Assembly (NCBI GenBank): GCA_016711485.1 | Contig: JADJSX010000006.1 | Span: 920,326 to 984,325, forward strand | From: Leptospiraceae bacterium | GTDB lineage: Bacteria; Spirochaetota; Leptospiria; Leptospirales; Leptospiraceae | Direction of reading: 5' to 3' | DNA: 64,000 nt | Shown: positions 43,995-53,420 of the stretch, one piece after another | How positions within the stretch are numbered: the first letter of the stretch is position 1 | Layout: each line of letters starts with the position of its first letter | Notes under the pieces: model-generated | Database searches by the model: none | What the model was told of the DNA's origin: nothing | What the model saw: the letters and a program-made list of their open reading frames with translations, nothing else | Made by a program: the position numbers and the translations under genes

Positions 43995-45649
43995 TATTCA
44001 AACTCCCTTTGCACACCACTCATTGGAGATGGCTTATAACGACTCATTAAATAATTTAACGTATTTCCTAAAACTTTTCTACTTGTTCCCGGGATCACAA
44101 CACTTGAAACAGAACCAAGTGAAAGTGCTTCTTTTGGATTCATTAACTCTTTCTCATACAATTGCGAAAGTTTGGCAAGCTCTGCATCACGAACTTGTTT
44201 TGCCTCTGCTTCTGATGCACCTTTTTTAATAGACTCCGCATACGCTTTGTTAATCTTTCCGATTTCATCTTTGTAAACGTAATCCTTTCCGGCAGGACCC
44301 ATTACGGCAATACGAGCAGTTGGTAAAGTATATACCACATCAGCTCCTGTGAAATAAGAATTGAAAGTTGCATACGCACCACCAAATGCGTTACGGATAA
44401 TAAGTGTAATTCGCGGAGTGCGAAGATCAATGATAGAATCAAGTAACTTACGACCTTCTAGGACAATCCCACCTGCTTCCTGTTCTCGACCCGGTAAAAA
44501 TCCAGTTGTGTCTTCTAAGAAAATCATTGGAATATTGTAAAGATTTGCAAAACGAACAAACCGAGTTCCTTTTTTTGCAGCGGCTATGTCAATTTGCCCA
44601 GAACTTACAGCAGAATTGTTTGCTAAAAACGCTACAACGTGTCCGCCGATTCTTCCAAACGCAGTAATGATATTACGCGCCCTTTGAGGTTGGACTTCAA
44701 AATATGCTCCGTGATCACAAATCTGTTGTAAATAGAGAGTAATATCAAACGGTGTATTCATACCTGTTGGAGAGTTAAATGTCTTCTTAAATAGAATATC
44801 CTCTTCGTAAGTAAAACGATCAATTGGATCTGAGGTTGGGAAAAATGGAGCGTTTACTTTGTTGCTATCTGGTAGGTAAGAAAGTAAACGAAGTGCAGTT
44901 TTGAGAGATCCGTATTCATCTGGAGTAACTAAATCCACTACCCCACTTTGTCCGTGGACTTTTGGACCACCCAAATCTTCGGCGGATATATCTTCGCCTA
45001 ACACCGATTTAACTACACCCGGTCCTGTGAGACCGAAGAAAGTATTGTCGCACTGAATCATAAAAGAGCCTTGGCGAGGCAAATACGAACCACCCCCAGC
45101 ATTAAATCCAAACATGAGCATCACACTCGGAACCATACCAGAAATTTTACGAAGAGCAGTAAACGCCTCACTATAACCGTCGAGTCCGCCCACTCCCGCC
45201 GGAACGAAAGCTCCAGCCGAATCATTCATACCAATTAGCGGTATACCGTGTTCACCCGCCATGTAAATTAGACGTGCAAGTTTACTACCGTTAGTCGCGT
45301 CCATCGAACCAGCGCGGAGCGTAAAGTCGTGACCGTAGATCGCAACATCTCTGCCGTCAATGTTTAGAATTCCAGTTACAAGAGAAGCACCGTCTAAATT
45401 AGCTCCCCAGTTTTGGTAAAAAATATTTGGCTCTTTATCGGTTAGGACTTTGATTCTTTCCCAAACTGTCATCCTGTCCTTTGAGTGTTGCACTAAAATT
45501 CTATCTGTGCCCCCACCTGCTAAAGGTTTTTTGATGAGTTCTTCGCCCATTTTTAGGGCATCTTCGTAGATTCCGGTTTTGACTGTTGCCGCTTCCGGTT
45601 CGTTTAACTTTGCCAATGGATTTTCAAAGGATATAAGTTTACTGTCCAT
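43994..45649 (-). CDS. Acyl-CoA carboxylase carboxyltransferase subunit
   Basis: A 551-aa fused beta-alpha carboxyltransferase of the crotonase fold. The CoA-binding 'GSMDATNGSKLARLIYMAGE', 'IPLIGMNDSAGAFVPAGVGG', 'FGLTGPGVVKSVLGEDIS', 'DTTGFLPGREQEAGGIVLEG', 'RNAFGGAYATFNSYFTGADV' motifs match AccD5/PccB-type enzymes. It transfers CO2 from biotin to acyl-CoA. The gene is first in the two-gene operon, and its stop overlaps the biotin subunit start. Confidence 0.93.
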   Translation of the reverse strand: MDSKLISFENPLAKLNEPEAATVKTGIYEDALKMGEELIKKPLAGGGTDRILVQHSKDRMTVWERIKVLTDKEPNIFYQNWGANLDGASLVTGILNIDGRDVAIYGHDFTLRAGSMDATNGSKLARLIYMAGEHGIPLIGMNDSAGAFVPAGVGGLDGYSEAFTALRKISGMVPSVMLMFGFNAGGGSYLPRQGSFMIQCDNTFFGLTGPGVVKSVLGEDISAEDLGGPKVHGQSGVVDLVTPDEYGSLKTALRLLSYLPDSNKVNAPFFPTSDPIDRFTYEEDILFKKTFNSPTGMNTPFDITLYLQQICDHGAYFEVQPQRARNIITAFGRIGGHVVAFLANNSAVSSGQIDIAAAKKGTRFVRFANLYNIPMIFLEDTTGFLPGREQEAGGIVLEGRKLLDSIIDLRTPRITLIIRNAFGGAYATFNSYFTGADVVYTLPTARIAVMGPAGKDYVYKDEIGKINKAYAESIKKGASEAEAKQVRDAELAKLSQLYEKELMNPKEALSLGSVSSVVIPGTSRKVLGNTLNYLMSRYKPSPMSGVQREFE

Positions 45650-46011
45650 TTAGGTTCTCTCTTACTATTAATTTTAAAAATAACTATTTTATAAGCATCC
45701 CGATAAATGCTTATATTTGTCTACTCGATTCCCGTATTTAACGATTGATTTTTGTCAGGAAAATGCCAGTCCTTCTGTTTGGGCACCAAAAGAAGTGATA
45801 GCATCTTCGGCTATCGCCCAAACCCATTATTTGTGGATTTGCAAAAGTATTTACATTCCATATTCATAAGAAGCAGTCAGAAAAGTCTATTTTCAATTCT
45901 CATTAAAAATCTAGGAACTTGGCATTTCATACTTAATTCTTAGAAAAATGGAATCCAAAATCCCCAAACGGAGATAGTCCCAAATTTATCAGTCTTCCTA
46001 TTATGAAATAC
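45650..46011. other. Intergenic region between carboxylase and pirin genes
   Basis: About 360 bp with no supported gene. It contains a nested hairpin (GTTTGGGC/GCCCAAAC around GATAGC/GCTATC, about 45778-45826). AAATGCCA and TGGCATTT, near 45763 and 45920, are inverted copies. It could carry a regulatory RNA leader, but I see no known riboswitch. Confidence 0.45.
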
Positions 46012-46887
46012 TTAAGACATAAGCGGGATATACTCCGTCTCCCCGGGCACATTTCCGAACAGAGTTAAATCCTGATTTTTCCAAGCAAATTTAGCTTTTT
46101 CGATTTTTTCTTTAGAAGTAGAAACAAAATTCCAATCTATAAAACGAGGCTCAGGAAAATTTTCTCCGCCGAAAATAGAAAGAATAGAATTTTCATTCGC
46201 CTCTATTTCCAGAAAATCTGAATTCTCGGGCAAAATAAAATTAGGCGATTGAATAATTTCCCCAGTGGCTAATTTCAAACTGCCACTCACAATATAGATG
46301 CCTAATTCCATACCATTAGTGGGAATTTTTATTTTTTTTCTGGCACTTAGTCTTACATCTAATAGAAGAAGTGGAGATAACGTTTGAGTGGCCGCACTTT
46401 TCCCGAATAAATTTCCGGCTAATAGCTGTATATCGCATTCATCTAACTGAATTTTTGGAAGTCCATCTTTAGAAATATGCTGAAATTCAGGAGGCATATC
46501 TTCTTTATCCGCAGGAAGCGCAATCCAGAATTGAAGCCCGTGAAGCCTAAATCCAGTTTTTTCTAATTTTTCTTCAGATCTTTCGGAATGAGAAATTCCT
46601 CTACCAGAAGTCATCCAATTAATTTCTCTTGGATAAATAGATTGAACAATTCCAGTGCTATCTCTATGAACTAGGGCCCCTTCAAATAAATAAGTGATCG
46701 TAGCAAGTCCAATATGTGGATGAGGTAAAATGGCAATTTTTTTACCAGGCGGAATTTCTGCGGGTCCCATATGGTCCAAAAAAACGAAAGGGCCTATATT
46801 TCTTTTTTCCTTTCGAGGAATCACTCTAAGTACTGAAGTGGAGCCTAAGTTCACAGTTTTCGGTGGTAAAATTTGTTTTGGTGTCAT
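46012..46887 (-). CDS. Pirin family protein
   Basis: Cupin-fold pirin. The metal-binding residues are visible in 'LPHPHIGLATITYLFEGALV' (HxH) and 'GRGISHSERSE' (second His). The C-terminal cupin ends 'FGGENFPEPRFIDWNF'. Pirins act as quercetinases or as redox-linked regulators; role here unknown. The 291-aa length is normal. It is divergent from the TAXI gene across 281 bp. Confidence 0.93.
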   Translation of the reverse strand: MTPKQILPPKTVNLGSTSVLRVIPRKEKRNIGPFVFLDHMGPAEIPPGKKIAILPHPHIGLATITYLFEGALVHRDSTGIVQSIYPREINWMTSGRGISHSERSEEKLEKTGFRLHGLQFWIALPADKEDMPPEFQHISKDGLPKIQLDECDIQLLAGNLFGKSAATQTLSPLLLLDVRLSARKKIKIPTNGMELGIYIVSGSLKLATGEIIQSPNFILPENSDFLEIEANENSILSIFGGENFPEPRFIDWNFVSTSKEKIEKAKFAWKNQDLTLFGNVPGETEYIPLMS

Positions 46888-47168
46888 AGATTTCGAGGCC
46901 AGAAAAATCAGAATGATTTACAAATACGATCAGTCTGATTTTTAAAATTACTCTATTTCAGAATAGTTTCTATCAAATTGTATTTCTAGTAAAGTATAAA
47001 ATACCTTTGGAAGTCCCATATCTGTTATTTAGTTTAGAAATTTAGGTATTACATTGTTTCATCAATTCAATTACAATTTTAAGACAAAACTTAGGCATTA
47101 GTTTTCATTGTAAACTTTTACTCTAAATTAACTATGGTCGAAAGTTTATAAACGAAGGAATATTTGAC

Positions 47169-48074
47169 ATGAAAAATAAAATTATTATTCTCCTAATCTC
47201 TACTTTGATTCTAATTCAATGTAAAAAAGAAGGAAACAACGTATTCGCAGGCGGATTTCCAGGTGGTACATATGATACATTAACTAAATCGCTACAAGAA
47301 ATTCCTGAATTAAAAGTGAATGTAATTGCATCAAATGGAAGTCTGGATAATATCAATTTACTCCTTGACAAAAAAGCAGAATTTGCACTCACACAAGTTG
47401 ATATGTATTATAGCGCAAAATTAGGAAATTCCGCTGTAGCAAAAGAAATAAATATTTTACTTCCTATGTTAGAAGATGAAATACATTTAGTTGTAAACAA
47501 TTCAATTAAATCAACACAAGACCTAAAAGGAAAAAAAATTGCCATTGGACATTCTGTTTCTGGAATCAAAGCTACTTCCATCTCCGTTTTGCGACTCTGT
47601 GGAATTGACTTTAGCGAAATCGAAACTATTGAGTTGGGACCAGAAGAAGCGCTACCCAAGTTATTGAAACAAGAAATTGATGCCGTATTTGTAGTATCTG
47701 GTTTACCAGTTAAAATCCTTTCTGAACTTCCAGAAAATGCAAAAGACAAAATTAAGATTTTAAATATTGAAAGTTCTATTTTAAACCAAATCAAAGAAGG
47801 CAACAAAGTTTACCAAAAATCAACTATACCAGCCAATACATACAGTTGGCAAAAAGATCCTATCCAAACATTGCAAGTGCAAACAGTGTTAATCGCTAGA
47901 AAAGATTTACCAAAAGAAAAAGTTTCTACTTTTCTAAAATCTCTCTTTTTGAATTTAGAAAATCTTACAAAAGTTCATCCAGAATGGAACGGACTAGATA
48001 AAAAAATTCTAAAAGAAAAATCCACAACTTTACCAGATTTTTTTAATCCAGTAGTAATAGAAAATTTGAATTAA
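47169..48074 (+). CDS. TAXI family TRAP transporter solute-binding lipoprotein
   Basis: The signal ends 'LILIQCKKEG' with a lipidated Cys. The TAXI fold is recognised by 'FAGGFPGGTYDTLTKSLQE', 'LKVNVIASNGSLDNINLLLD', 'FALTQVDMYY', 'KGKKIAIGHSVSGIKATSIS'. It captures small carboxylates or glutamate-like solutes in the periplasm. No TRAP membrane subunit is adjacent, so its permease is elsewhere. GAAGGAATATTTGAC precedes the ATG. Confidence 0.9.
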   Translation: MKNKIIILLISTLILIQCKKEGNNVFAGGFPGGTYDTLTKSLQEIPELKVNVIASNGSLDNINLLLDKKAEFALTQVDMYYSAKLGNSAVAKEINILLPMLEDEIHLVVNNSIKSTQDLKGKKIAIGHSVSGIKATSISVLRLCGIDFSEIETIELGPEEALPKLLKQEIDAVFVVSGLPVKILSELPENAKDKIKILNIESSILNQIKEGNKVYQKSTIPANTYSWQKDPIQTLQVQTVLIARKDLPKEKVSTFLKSLFLNLENLTKVHPEWNGLDKKILKEKSTTLPDFFNPVVIENLN

Positions 48075-48219
48075 CATATTTTAACCAGTAAAATTATACC
48101 TAAATACAGGAATAAATAATACACTTAGATACTAGCTATCAATTCTCAAAAGGGCGTTCCGGCAAATCCTAATTATTTGCATTAGCCTTTACCCGCTACT
48201 GCCGTCGGGCTCGCCTTCC

Positions 48220-48249
48220 TGAATGGGGACAAAAAAAAGTCCCCATTCA
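48220..48249 (-). terminator. Hairpin between TAXI and cysteine desulfurase genes
   Basis: TGAATGGGGAC/GTCCCCATTCA, 11-bp perfect arms around an A8 loop, between convergent genes. There is no T-tract after it on either strand; the termination function is uncertain. Confidence 0.5.
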
Positions 48250-48352
48250 TCCAGTTGATCCCTAACGCTTAGAGAAAAAACCCTTTTAGTTTTAGTAAAT
48301 AGGAAACCTGTAAAAAATTGAATGATACTTATTGATGTCAGATTTTCTAAGT

Positions 48353-49456
48353 TCAAGTAATAATATCTTGCAGGACAGAAATCAAATTTTCGACATCTTC
48401 TTGAGAAGTGAAAATTCCGGATGAAATTCGAATTGTTCGATTTGCGGTTTCTTTTGTTATCCCCATCGCTAATAGAACATGACTTGGCTCCCAAGTTCCA
48501 GCATGACAAGCAGAGCCTCGTGAAACGCCAATACCTCGTTTATCAAGTTCGATTAAAATTTTTTCATTGGAAATAGGAAGAGTGATACAAGTTGTGTTAT
48601 TTAATCGTTCTGCTTTTTCTCCAAGGATTGTTCCGCCTAGAGACTTAAGTTTGGTCTCAAGCAAATTTCGATTGTTCAATTGTAAATCTAGATACGTATC
48701 CTCCTTCCCTAAAATTTCCGAAAGAGCAAAGTCAAAGGATAAAATTCCGAGTAAATTTTCAGTACCAGGACGAACTCCTTTCTCCTGATCCCCACCCCTA
48801 AAAACAGGTACCGGCTTACTACGATATGCCACAGCAGAAATTCCTTTCATTCCGTATACTTTATGAGAAGAAAAAGAATAAGAGTCCGCGTCAATTTCGG
48901 AATAAATGGATTTCATTTTTCCGGGAGCTTGGATGGCATCACAGTGGAGATAAACTCCGTATTTGTCTGTAATTTCGCGGACTTCTTTCAAAGGTTGAAT
49001 TACGCCGGTTTCGTTATTGGCAAGCATAACTGCGACTAAAACAGTATCTTCGTTACAATTATCCTCAAGATACTCTAAGTCGAGGATACCGTATTTATCC
49101 ACTGGAATCATTTTTACAATAAAACCACGTTCAACTAAAAGTAACTTTAAATTATAAATACTTGGATGCTCAATAGAGGATAACAATACTTGTGTGCCCT
49201 CTTCCGGTTCATCTTGAAACAAAAAATTTAAAGCAAGAAAGTTTGCCTCAGTACCAGTAGATGTAAAAGCAAGTTTGTAAATTTCTAAATCTAAATTGGT
49301 CAGTATACTAGCACGCGCTTTTTCTAACATATCTCGCGCCTGTCTTCCTGCACTGTGAACAGCGGACGGATTTGCATAAAAATCCAACCATTCCGGAAGT
49401 TTCTGTTTTACCGCAGGATGAATCGGAGTCGTTGCATTGTAGTCAAAGTAGATCAT
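48353..49456 (-). CDS. Cysteine desulfurase (IscS/NifS/DndA type)
   Basis: PLP enzyme converting cysteine to alanine and a protein-bound persulfide. 'IYFDYNATTPIHPAVKQKLP' at the N-terminus, the PLP lysine in 'YSFSSHKVYGMKG', and the active-site loop 'RGIGVSRGSACHAGTWEPSH' with its Cys are intact. At 367 aa it is slightly short. It is three bases downstream of the DUF4007 gene. That suggests a role in DNA sulfur modification (DndA/SspA-like) rather than iron-sulfur assembly, but no DndC/SspD partner is in the window. Confidence 0.93.
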   Translation of the reverse strand: MIYFDYNATTPIHPAVKQKLPEWLDFYANPSAVHSAGRQARDMLEKARASILTNLDLEIYKLAFTSTGTEANFLALNFLFQDEPEEGTQVLLSSIEHPSIYNLKLLLVERGFIVKMIPVDKYGILDLEYLEDNCNEDTVLVAVMLANNETGVIQPLKEVREITDKYGVYLHCDAIQAPGKMKSIYSEIDADSYSFSSHKVYGMKGISAVAYRSKPVPVFRGGDQEKGVRPGTENLLGILSFDFALSEILGKEDTYLDLQLNNRNLLETKLKSLGGTILGEKAERLNNTTCITLPISNEKILIELDKRGIGVSRGSACHAGTWEPSHVLLAMGITKETANRTIRISSGIFTSQEDVENLISVLQDIIT

Positions 49457-49459
49457 TCA

Positions 49460-50365
49460 TTAATCCAAGAAATTTTCAGTCTTGTCGTTAGAGTATATTT
49501 CAGAGAGTAAATCATTTTTAGTAAGCCCAAAGAATTGAATCGTTTTAATTCCAGCAGTGCGAGAGAGTTTTACTTTTTTAGAAATCTTAGAAGGTAGCTT
49601 CATAGAAAGCTCAAAGAAATGATCTACATCTATCTTAAGAGCACGAAGAGGAGACTCGGCAATGTTACGAATATTTTCTAGATCAAGTGTCTCAGCACCA
49701 CGAAAGAAACGATCCCTAAAAAGTAAAAATAAATAAAGCAGAATGGAAATATCCAGATCAGGATTAACACTACGCGAATAACGGCGATAATGCGGATTAA
49801 AAGAAAGAACTCCGAGGCTTGCAAACTGAGAAGGATAAAATAAATCTCTATCGTCTCTCGAATACATTGCGGTTAATACCTGATAGTCGTTCTCGAGTGA
49901 TTTCTCCGAATAGGTTTGCTTTAAATCAAGAGTAGAAAGCCAGTCTCTATAAGAACGAAGAAAAGACTCCTTGTCAAAACTAACTAGCTCAGACTGAGTA
50001 AAAAACCAAAACCAGGTAGTTGGAGCAGTTTCAGATGTAATTAAATTATAATGAAGAATCCAACTAGTCGCAGTCTTATCTAAAAAGGGATCGTAATTTA
50101 AAATTGGTTTTATAAAATCAGATTTATCGTCTTTGTCTAGAAGTCCAAATACATTGACCCAGTGGCGAATTGATTTCACCATATTAGCCCCAACTCCCAT
50201 ATAATCGGTTGGATAATCTTCATTTGACTCTTCCAGGTCTTTAAAAAAACCACTGACTTGTTTTGCTTTTAAAGAAGCAACCTTTGCATCCTGTTCATTA
50301 AGCCCTTTAAAAAGCCAATGTTCTCTAGGATAAAAAGTCTCATGTCCAGCTAATTTTAATTTCAT
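49460..50365 (-). CDS. DUF4007 family protein
   Basis: Recognised by the N-terminal 'LAGHETFYPREHWLFKGLN' and 'GVGANMVKSIRHWVNVFGLL', the DUF4007 hallmarks. The rest is helical ('LDISILLYLFLLFRDRFF'). DUF4007 genes are often found beside dnd-type phosphorothioation or PAPS-reductase-like genes; the molecular role is unknown. ATG 50365 follows GAAGGAAATACG; a longer frame to 50389 lacks a site. The stop is three bases before the cysteine desulfurase ATG. Confidence 0.85.
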   Translation of the reverse strand: MKLKLAGHETFYPREHWLFKGLNEQDAKVASLKAKQVSGFFKDLEESNEDYPTDYMGVGANMVKSIRHWVNVFGLLDKDDKSDFIKPILNYDPFLDKTATSWILHYNLITSETAPTTWFWFFTQSELVSFDKESFLRSYRDWLSTLDLKQTYSEKSLENDYQVLTAMYSRDDRDLFYPSQFASLGVLSFNPHYRRYSRSVNPDLDISILLYLFLLFRDRFFRGAETLDLENIRNIAESPLRALKIDVDHFFELSMKLPSKISKKVKLSRTAGIKTIQFFGLTKNDLLSEIYSNDKTENFLD

Positions 50366-50447
50366 CGTATTTCCTTCTTTAATATACAACTATCAAAATC
50401 AGTTTATTGTCAAATTGAAAATTTTACAAGAATCCATTGCAAAAAAG

Positions 50448-50800
50448 GAATTTTGGCTTTTTATAAATACACTGGTATGGGCTTGCACCCATACCAGGAG
50501 ATATTGCGCTCCGTTGGAGCTATAGTAAAAAGGAAAGCCCCAACGGAATTGTGTGGTATGGGCTAGCACCCACACCACGAATGATTTCGCCCCGTTGGGG
50601 CTAATAGTAAAAAGCCAAGCCCCAACGGGGCGAAATATTTAATCCCTATCCTGCTAGGGATAGGAATATTTTTTCAAAAGAAATTTTCTTTCAAAAAGAT
50701 AATTTTTTAAAAGGAATAATTTTTCAAAATTATAATATTTCAAAAAAATCCTCTGTGAATGTGTTCCAGGAACGTCTACTGCGTATTTGCCGCTTCCGAG
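50448..50800. repeat. Mosaic palindromic repeat, copy 1 (full)
   Basis: Successive modules: CTGGTATGGG/CCCATACCAG hairpin; GCTCC-GTT-GGAGC; GTGTGGTATGGG/CCCACACCAC; a perfect 18-bp-arm hairpin TTTCGCCCCGTTGGGGCT (50585-50602/50618-50635); CCCTATCC/GGATAGGG-type; then AT-rich TTTCAAAA units. The final ~50 bp (50751-50800) match the 3' end of the PLD gene. Homologous to 51606-51826 and 53421-53697. Confidence 0.85.
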
Positions 50801-50803
50801 AAA

Positions 50804-51193
50804 TTAATTTATTTTTTCTAAAATTCGATTCCTGACTTCGTAAGCAATGGCTAAAGCCTCTTTGGCGCGATCTAACGTAATTATCGTATCAGGATCAGGA
50901 TAGCGAGCTTCTACTGCATACACGGTAAGCTTATCCGGGGATATATCATTTAAGCTTAATTCATTCTCGTAAGTTTTAAGTTCATTTAATAAACGAAAGA
51001 TATCATGCGTATAAGAGAACTCTCCATCAAGGTATATTATAAATCCTTTAATATATTTTTCAACTGCCTGTTGACAGTGAAAACAAACGGATCTAAGGAT
51101 TGCATCTTCATAGCGCATTTCGTGTTCTGCCGCTAGAATATCTTCATTGGCAGTATTGAACCAAGACTTTGCAAGTTCAAACCTGTCGCTCAT
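50804..51193 (-). CDS. HEPN-domain protein of an MNT/HEPN pair
   Basis: A 129-aa helical HEPN protein: 'SWFNTANEDILAAEHEMRYE', 'FHCQQAVEKYIKGFIIYLDG', 'YTHDIFRLLNEL'. Residues near 'VEARYPDPDTI' match the HEPN C-terminal pattern. In MNT/HEPN (type VII) toxin-antitoxin systems the HEPN protein is the RNase toxin. The strict Rx4-6H motif is not evident, so catalytic status is uncertain. It overlaps the MNT gene by 17 bp. Confidence 0.85.
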   Translation of the reverse strand: MSDRFELAKSWFNTANEDILAAEHEMRYEDAILRSVCFHCQQAVEKYIKGFIIYLDGEFSYTHDIFRLLNELKTYENELSLNDISPDKLTVYAVEARYPDPDTIITLDRAKEALAIAYEVRNRILEKIN

Positions 51194-51509
51194 ACAATAG
51201 CTTTCCTTTTTTGATGACCGAGGTAATAAATGCTTGTCTTACAGTTTTCCACTTTTGGACTTCGGCTTCTGTATAAACAACAAAATCAATGGAATAATTA
51301 GAATAATATTTTCTCATAGAAATATACAACTCTCCCGTTCTCTCGTTCCGAGGTAACGGTGAATCTTTTACGATAACAAGAATATCAATATCACTATTTT
51401 TGTTTGGAGTCCCATAGGCATGAGAACCAAATAAAATAACTTTCTCCGGCTTAACATTTTCTACAATAGCATTCGTTAATGTTTCAATATAAGAAATTAC
51501 ATCAATCAT
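51177..51509 (-). CDS. MNT minimal nucleotidyltransferase (antitoxin of HEPN pair)
   Basis: The nucleotidyltransferase motif 'VILFGSHAYGTPNKNSDIDI' has the GSx10DxD pattern. It would adenylylate and neutralise the HEPN partner. TAGGAGGGAACA precedes the ATG, a strong ribosome site. The pair is bracketed by repeat copies 1 and 2. Confidence 0.9.
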   Translation of the reverse strand: MIDVISYIETLTNAIVENVKPEKVILFGSHAYGTPNKNSDIDILVIVKDSPLPRNERTGELYISMRKYYSNYSIDFVVYTEAEVQKWKTVRQAFITSVIKKGKLLYERQV

Positions 51510-51605
51510 TGTTCCCTCCTATTTTTCAGTTTTTTTGGCAGTAATCCAAGGCTTGTTACTCAGTTTTGATTGATTTTTAATTCTGTAAAGTAATTTTATA
51601 CCCTT

Positions 51606-51826
51606 GGAATTTTGGCTTTTTATAAATACACTGGTATGGGCTTGCACCCATACCAGGAGGGATTGCGCTCCGTTGGAGCTATAGTAAAAAGGAAAGCCCC
51701 AACGGGGTTAAATATTTAATCCCTATCCTGCGAGGGATAGGAATATTTTTCAAAATGATATTATTTCAAAAAAATCCTCAGTGAATGTGTTCCCGGAACG
51801 TCTACTGCGTATTTGCCGCTTCCGAG
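51606..51826. repeat. Mosaic palindromic repeat, copy 2 (short)
   Basis: It lacks the middle GTGTGGTATGGG and 18-bp-arm modules of copy 1 but keeps both ends, beginning at the same GGAATTTTGGC. Its right ~65 bp lie within the coding 3' end of the PLD-domain gene (stop at 51761), so the repeat supplies that gene's stop region. Confidence 0.85.
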
Positions 51827-52702
51827 GGTTTCTATCCAGTGGTAGAGTATCTGGACATTTTTTGTTACTTCCCAGGCTCTTGGTGTTGGGGAGTCTGCAC
51901 AGTTAGCGGCTAACCATTGTCTGACTCTTCCGAAGTAAAGTTCTCCGCCTGCGGAGTTTAGTTCTTTTAGGAAGGCTTGGATAAAAGGATGTTCAAAGAA
52001 AAACACGCGAAGTCGATTTAGAAATTCTTCTTCTTTTAATCCCGTTGGAATTGTATATAGACTCAAATCATGCACCATACAATCATATTCTACCTGTGTC
52101 GGTGCTGATTTACTTTTGTAGTATTCTTTTAGCTTGTTTATATCCTCTGACATTGGAAGTGACGATAGGAGAAAATCCTTCTTATCCGCTATATTCTTAA
52201 ACTCAAAGTCGCCCCCTTCTTCATCTAGTGCCAGAAGGGATAATTGCTCTTCGATTGCTTCCATCATTCTATCATCAATCAATTGGCTTTCATCTAAAAT
52301 ATTCTGTAAATAGATTCTATCCTCTAATTCCAGTTTGTCTATCTTCACTCCCATTTCATAATTGTAATTTTCATACTTCCCATAATTTAACGCCCGTGAA
52401 GAAATATTCGCCGTAGTCAAATATGCCTTATCCGCATCTAAGTATAGTTTCAAGTGAAGCCTCGCATTTCGAAAGAGCGAAATCTTTTTTTCTTTGCACA
52501 GTTCGTAGATTTCTAAATCACTCGCTCTCTCGAGTAAATCCTTCACCTCCCACCTCACCACTATATAACGGCAATTCTTTGTTTGGCTTAGGATTTCTTT
52601 TAATACATTGAGCTTTATATACGGCACGAAAATCGCTAGAGTTTCTGCTTCCTCTACAAATTTTAATACTGATTCTTTGAGGTTGCGTCCGTTGTGGTTC
52701 AT
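51761..52702 (-). CDS. PLD-like nuclease-domain protein
   Basis: Single HKD-type motif 'ARLHLKLYLDADKAYLTTAN' followed by 'ISSRALNYGKYENYNYEMGV' matches the phospholipase-D nuclease group (restriction-enzyme-like PLDc_2), at about residues 70-130. The C-terminal ~160 residues are unassigned. Such proteins often act as DNA nucleases in restriction or defence loci. The stop lies in repeat copy 2. The ATG 52702 has no strong ribosome site. Confidence 0.8.
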   Translation of the reverse strand: MNHNGRNLKESVLKFVEEAETLAIFVPYIKLNVLKEILSQTKNCRYIVVRWEVKDLLERASDLEIYELCKEKKISLFRNARLHLKLYLDADKAYLTTANISSRALNYGKYENYNYEMGVKIDKLELEDRIYLQNILDESQLIDDRMMEAIEEQLSLLALDEEGGDFEFKNIADKKDFLLSSLPMSEDINKLKEYYKSKSAPTQVEYDCMVHDLSLYTIPTGLKEEEFLNRLRVFFFEHPFIQAFLKELNSAGGELYFGRVRQWLAANCADSPTPRAWEVTKNVQILYHWIETLGSGKYAVDVPGTHSLRIFLK

Positions 52703-52755
52703 TGGTGTTAGTCTTTTTTATTTTTAGGAGCGAGAGGGGCTGTTCGATACGTTTG

Positions 52756-53082
52756 CTAATAGCTTTTCGACTCTACAAATAGCAAATGAAGTTTAGCTAA
52801 TTCTTGTATATCTGTGATAGGCACACCTTTTGTCCACAGTTCGTTTTCACTCAGGTCGCAATCATCGTCCCAGCTTATTCCATAACCACCGGAATCAACC
52901 TTTGCCGTTTTCAGGTAGGAAAGATTTTTTAATTTGTTAAATGTTTTTTTTTCTAACAAGGGAGATATATCATATTTCTTGATAGCATTATCCAGAAATA
53001 ATACATAAATAGTATGTTTGTCGATGTAAATTTTATTGATTCTAGGAGGTTTTAATTGTGTTGGATTATTATCGTTAGCCAT
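52756..53082 (-). CDS. DUF2442 family protein
   Basis: A 108-aa protein matching DUF2442 in 'INKIYIDKHTIYVLFLDNAI', 'FNKLKNLSYLKTAKVDSGG', 'ISWDDDCDLSENELW'. The function is unknown, often as a pair with DUF4160. ATG 53082 overlaps the DUF4160 stop (TAATG). A longer frame exists to 53124 inside the upstream gene. Confidence 0.88.
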   Translation of the reverse strand: MANDNNPTQLKPPRINKIYIDKHTIYVLFLDNAIKKYDISPLLEKKTFNKLKNLSYLKTAKVDSGGYGISWDDDCDLSENELWTKGVPITDIQELAKLHLLFVESKSY

Positions 53083-53330
53083 TAGTCTAGCTCCGGCAAC
53101 TTGATAAAGTCTTTCGTTTCCCACATTCTAATTAATTCTGTTTGGTATTTACTTCCCCACTCTTCTACTAAACGAATAGACCGAGATGGTAAATCGCCTT
53201 CAATCATAGATAAATTATCAATTGAGAATATTCCATTAAACTCGCCGTAGATTGCGTGAAAATGTGGAGGCAAATGATCATTAAAGTACATCTTGATTGT
53301 TATTCCGTAAAAGCGAGCTATTACTGGCAT
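53082..53330 (-). CDS. DUF4160 family protein
   Basis: 82-aa protein with 'MPVIARFYGITIKMYFND' and 'HLPPHFHAIYGEFNGIFS', the DUF4160 motif containing PPHFH. DUF4160/DUF2442 pairs are widespread and thought to be toxin-antitoxin-like, not proven. ATG 53330 follows GAAAGGGAAAAAT. Confidence 0.88.
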   Translation of the reverse strand: MPVIARFYGITIKMYFNDHLPPHFHAIYGEFNGIFSIDNLSMIEGDLPSRSIRLVEEWGSKYQTELIRMWETKDFIKLPELD

Positions 53331-53420
53331 ATTTTTCCCTTTCAACAATTCTATTTTTCTTTGTGACTCTTGTCAAGGTAAATCTATTTTCAGTTCCTTA
53401 CAATAAAGTCTGGTTGGTAT

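Noticed and set aside
45752..45943. 63-codon plus-strand frame before the pirin gene
   Set aside because: It overlaps the nested hairpin and has no ribosome site or recognisable motif.
53349..53420. Possible promoter or attachment site before repeat copy 3
   Set aside because: No direct repeats or integrase gene support an attachment site; no clear -35/-10 pair.
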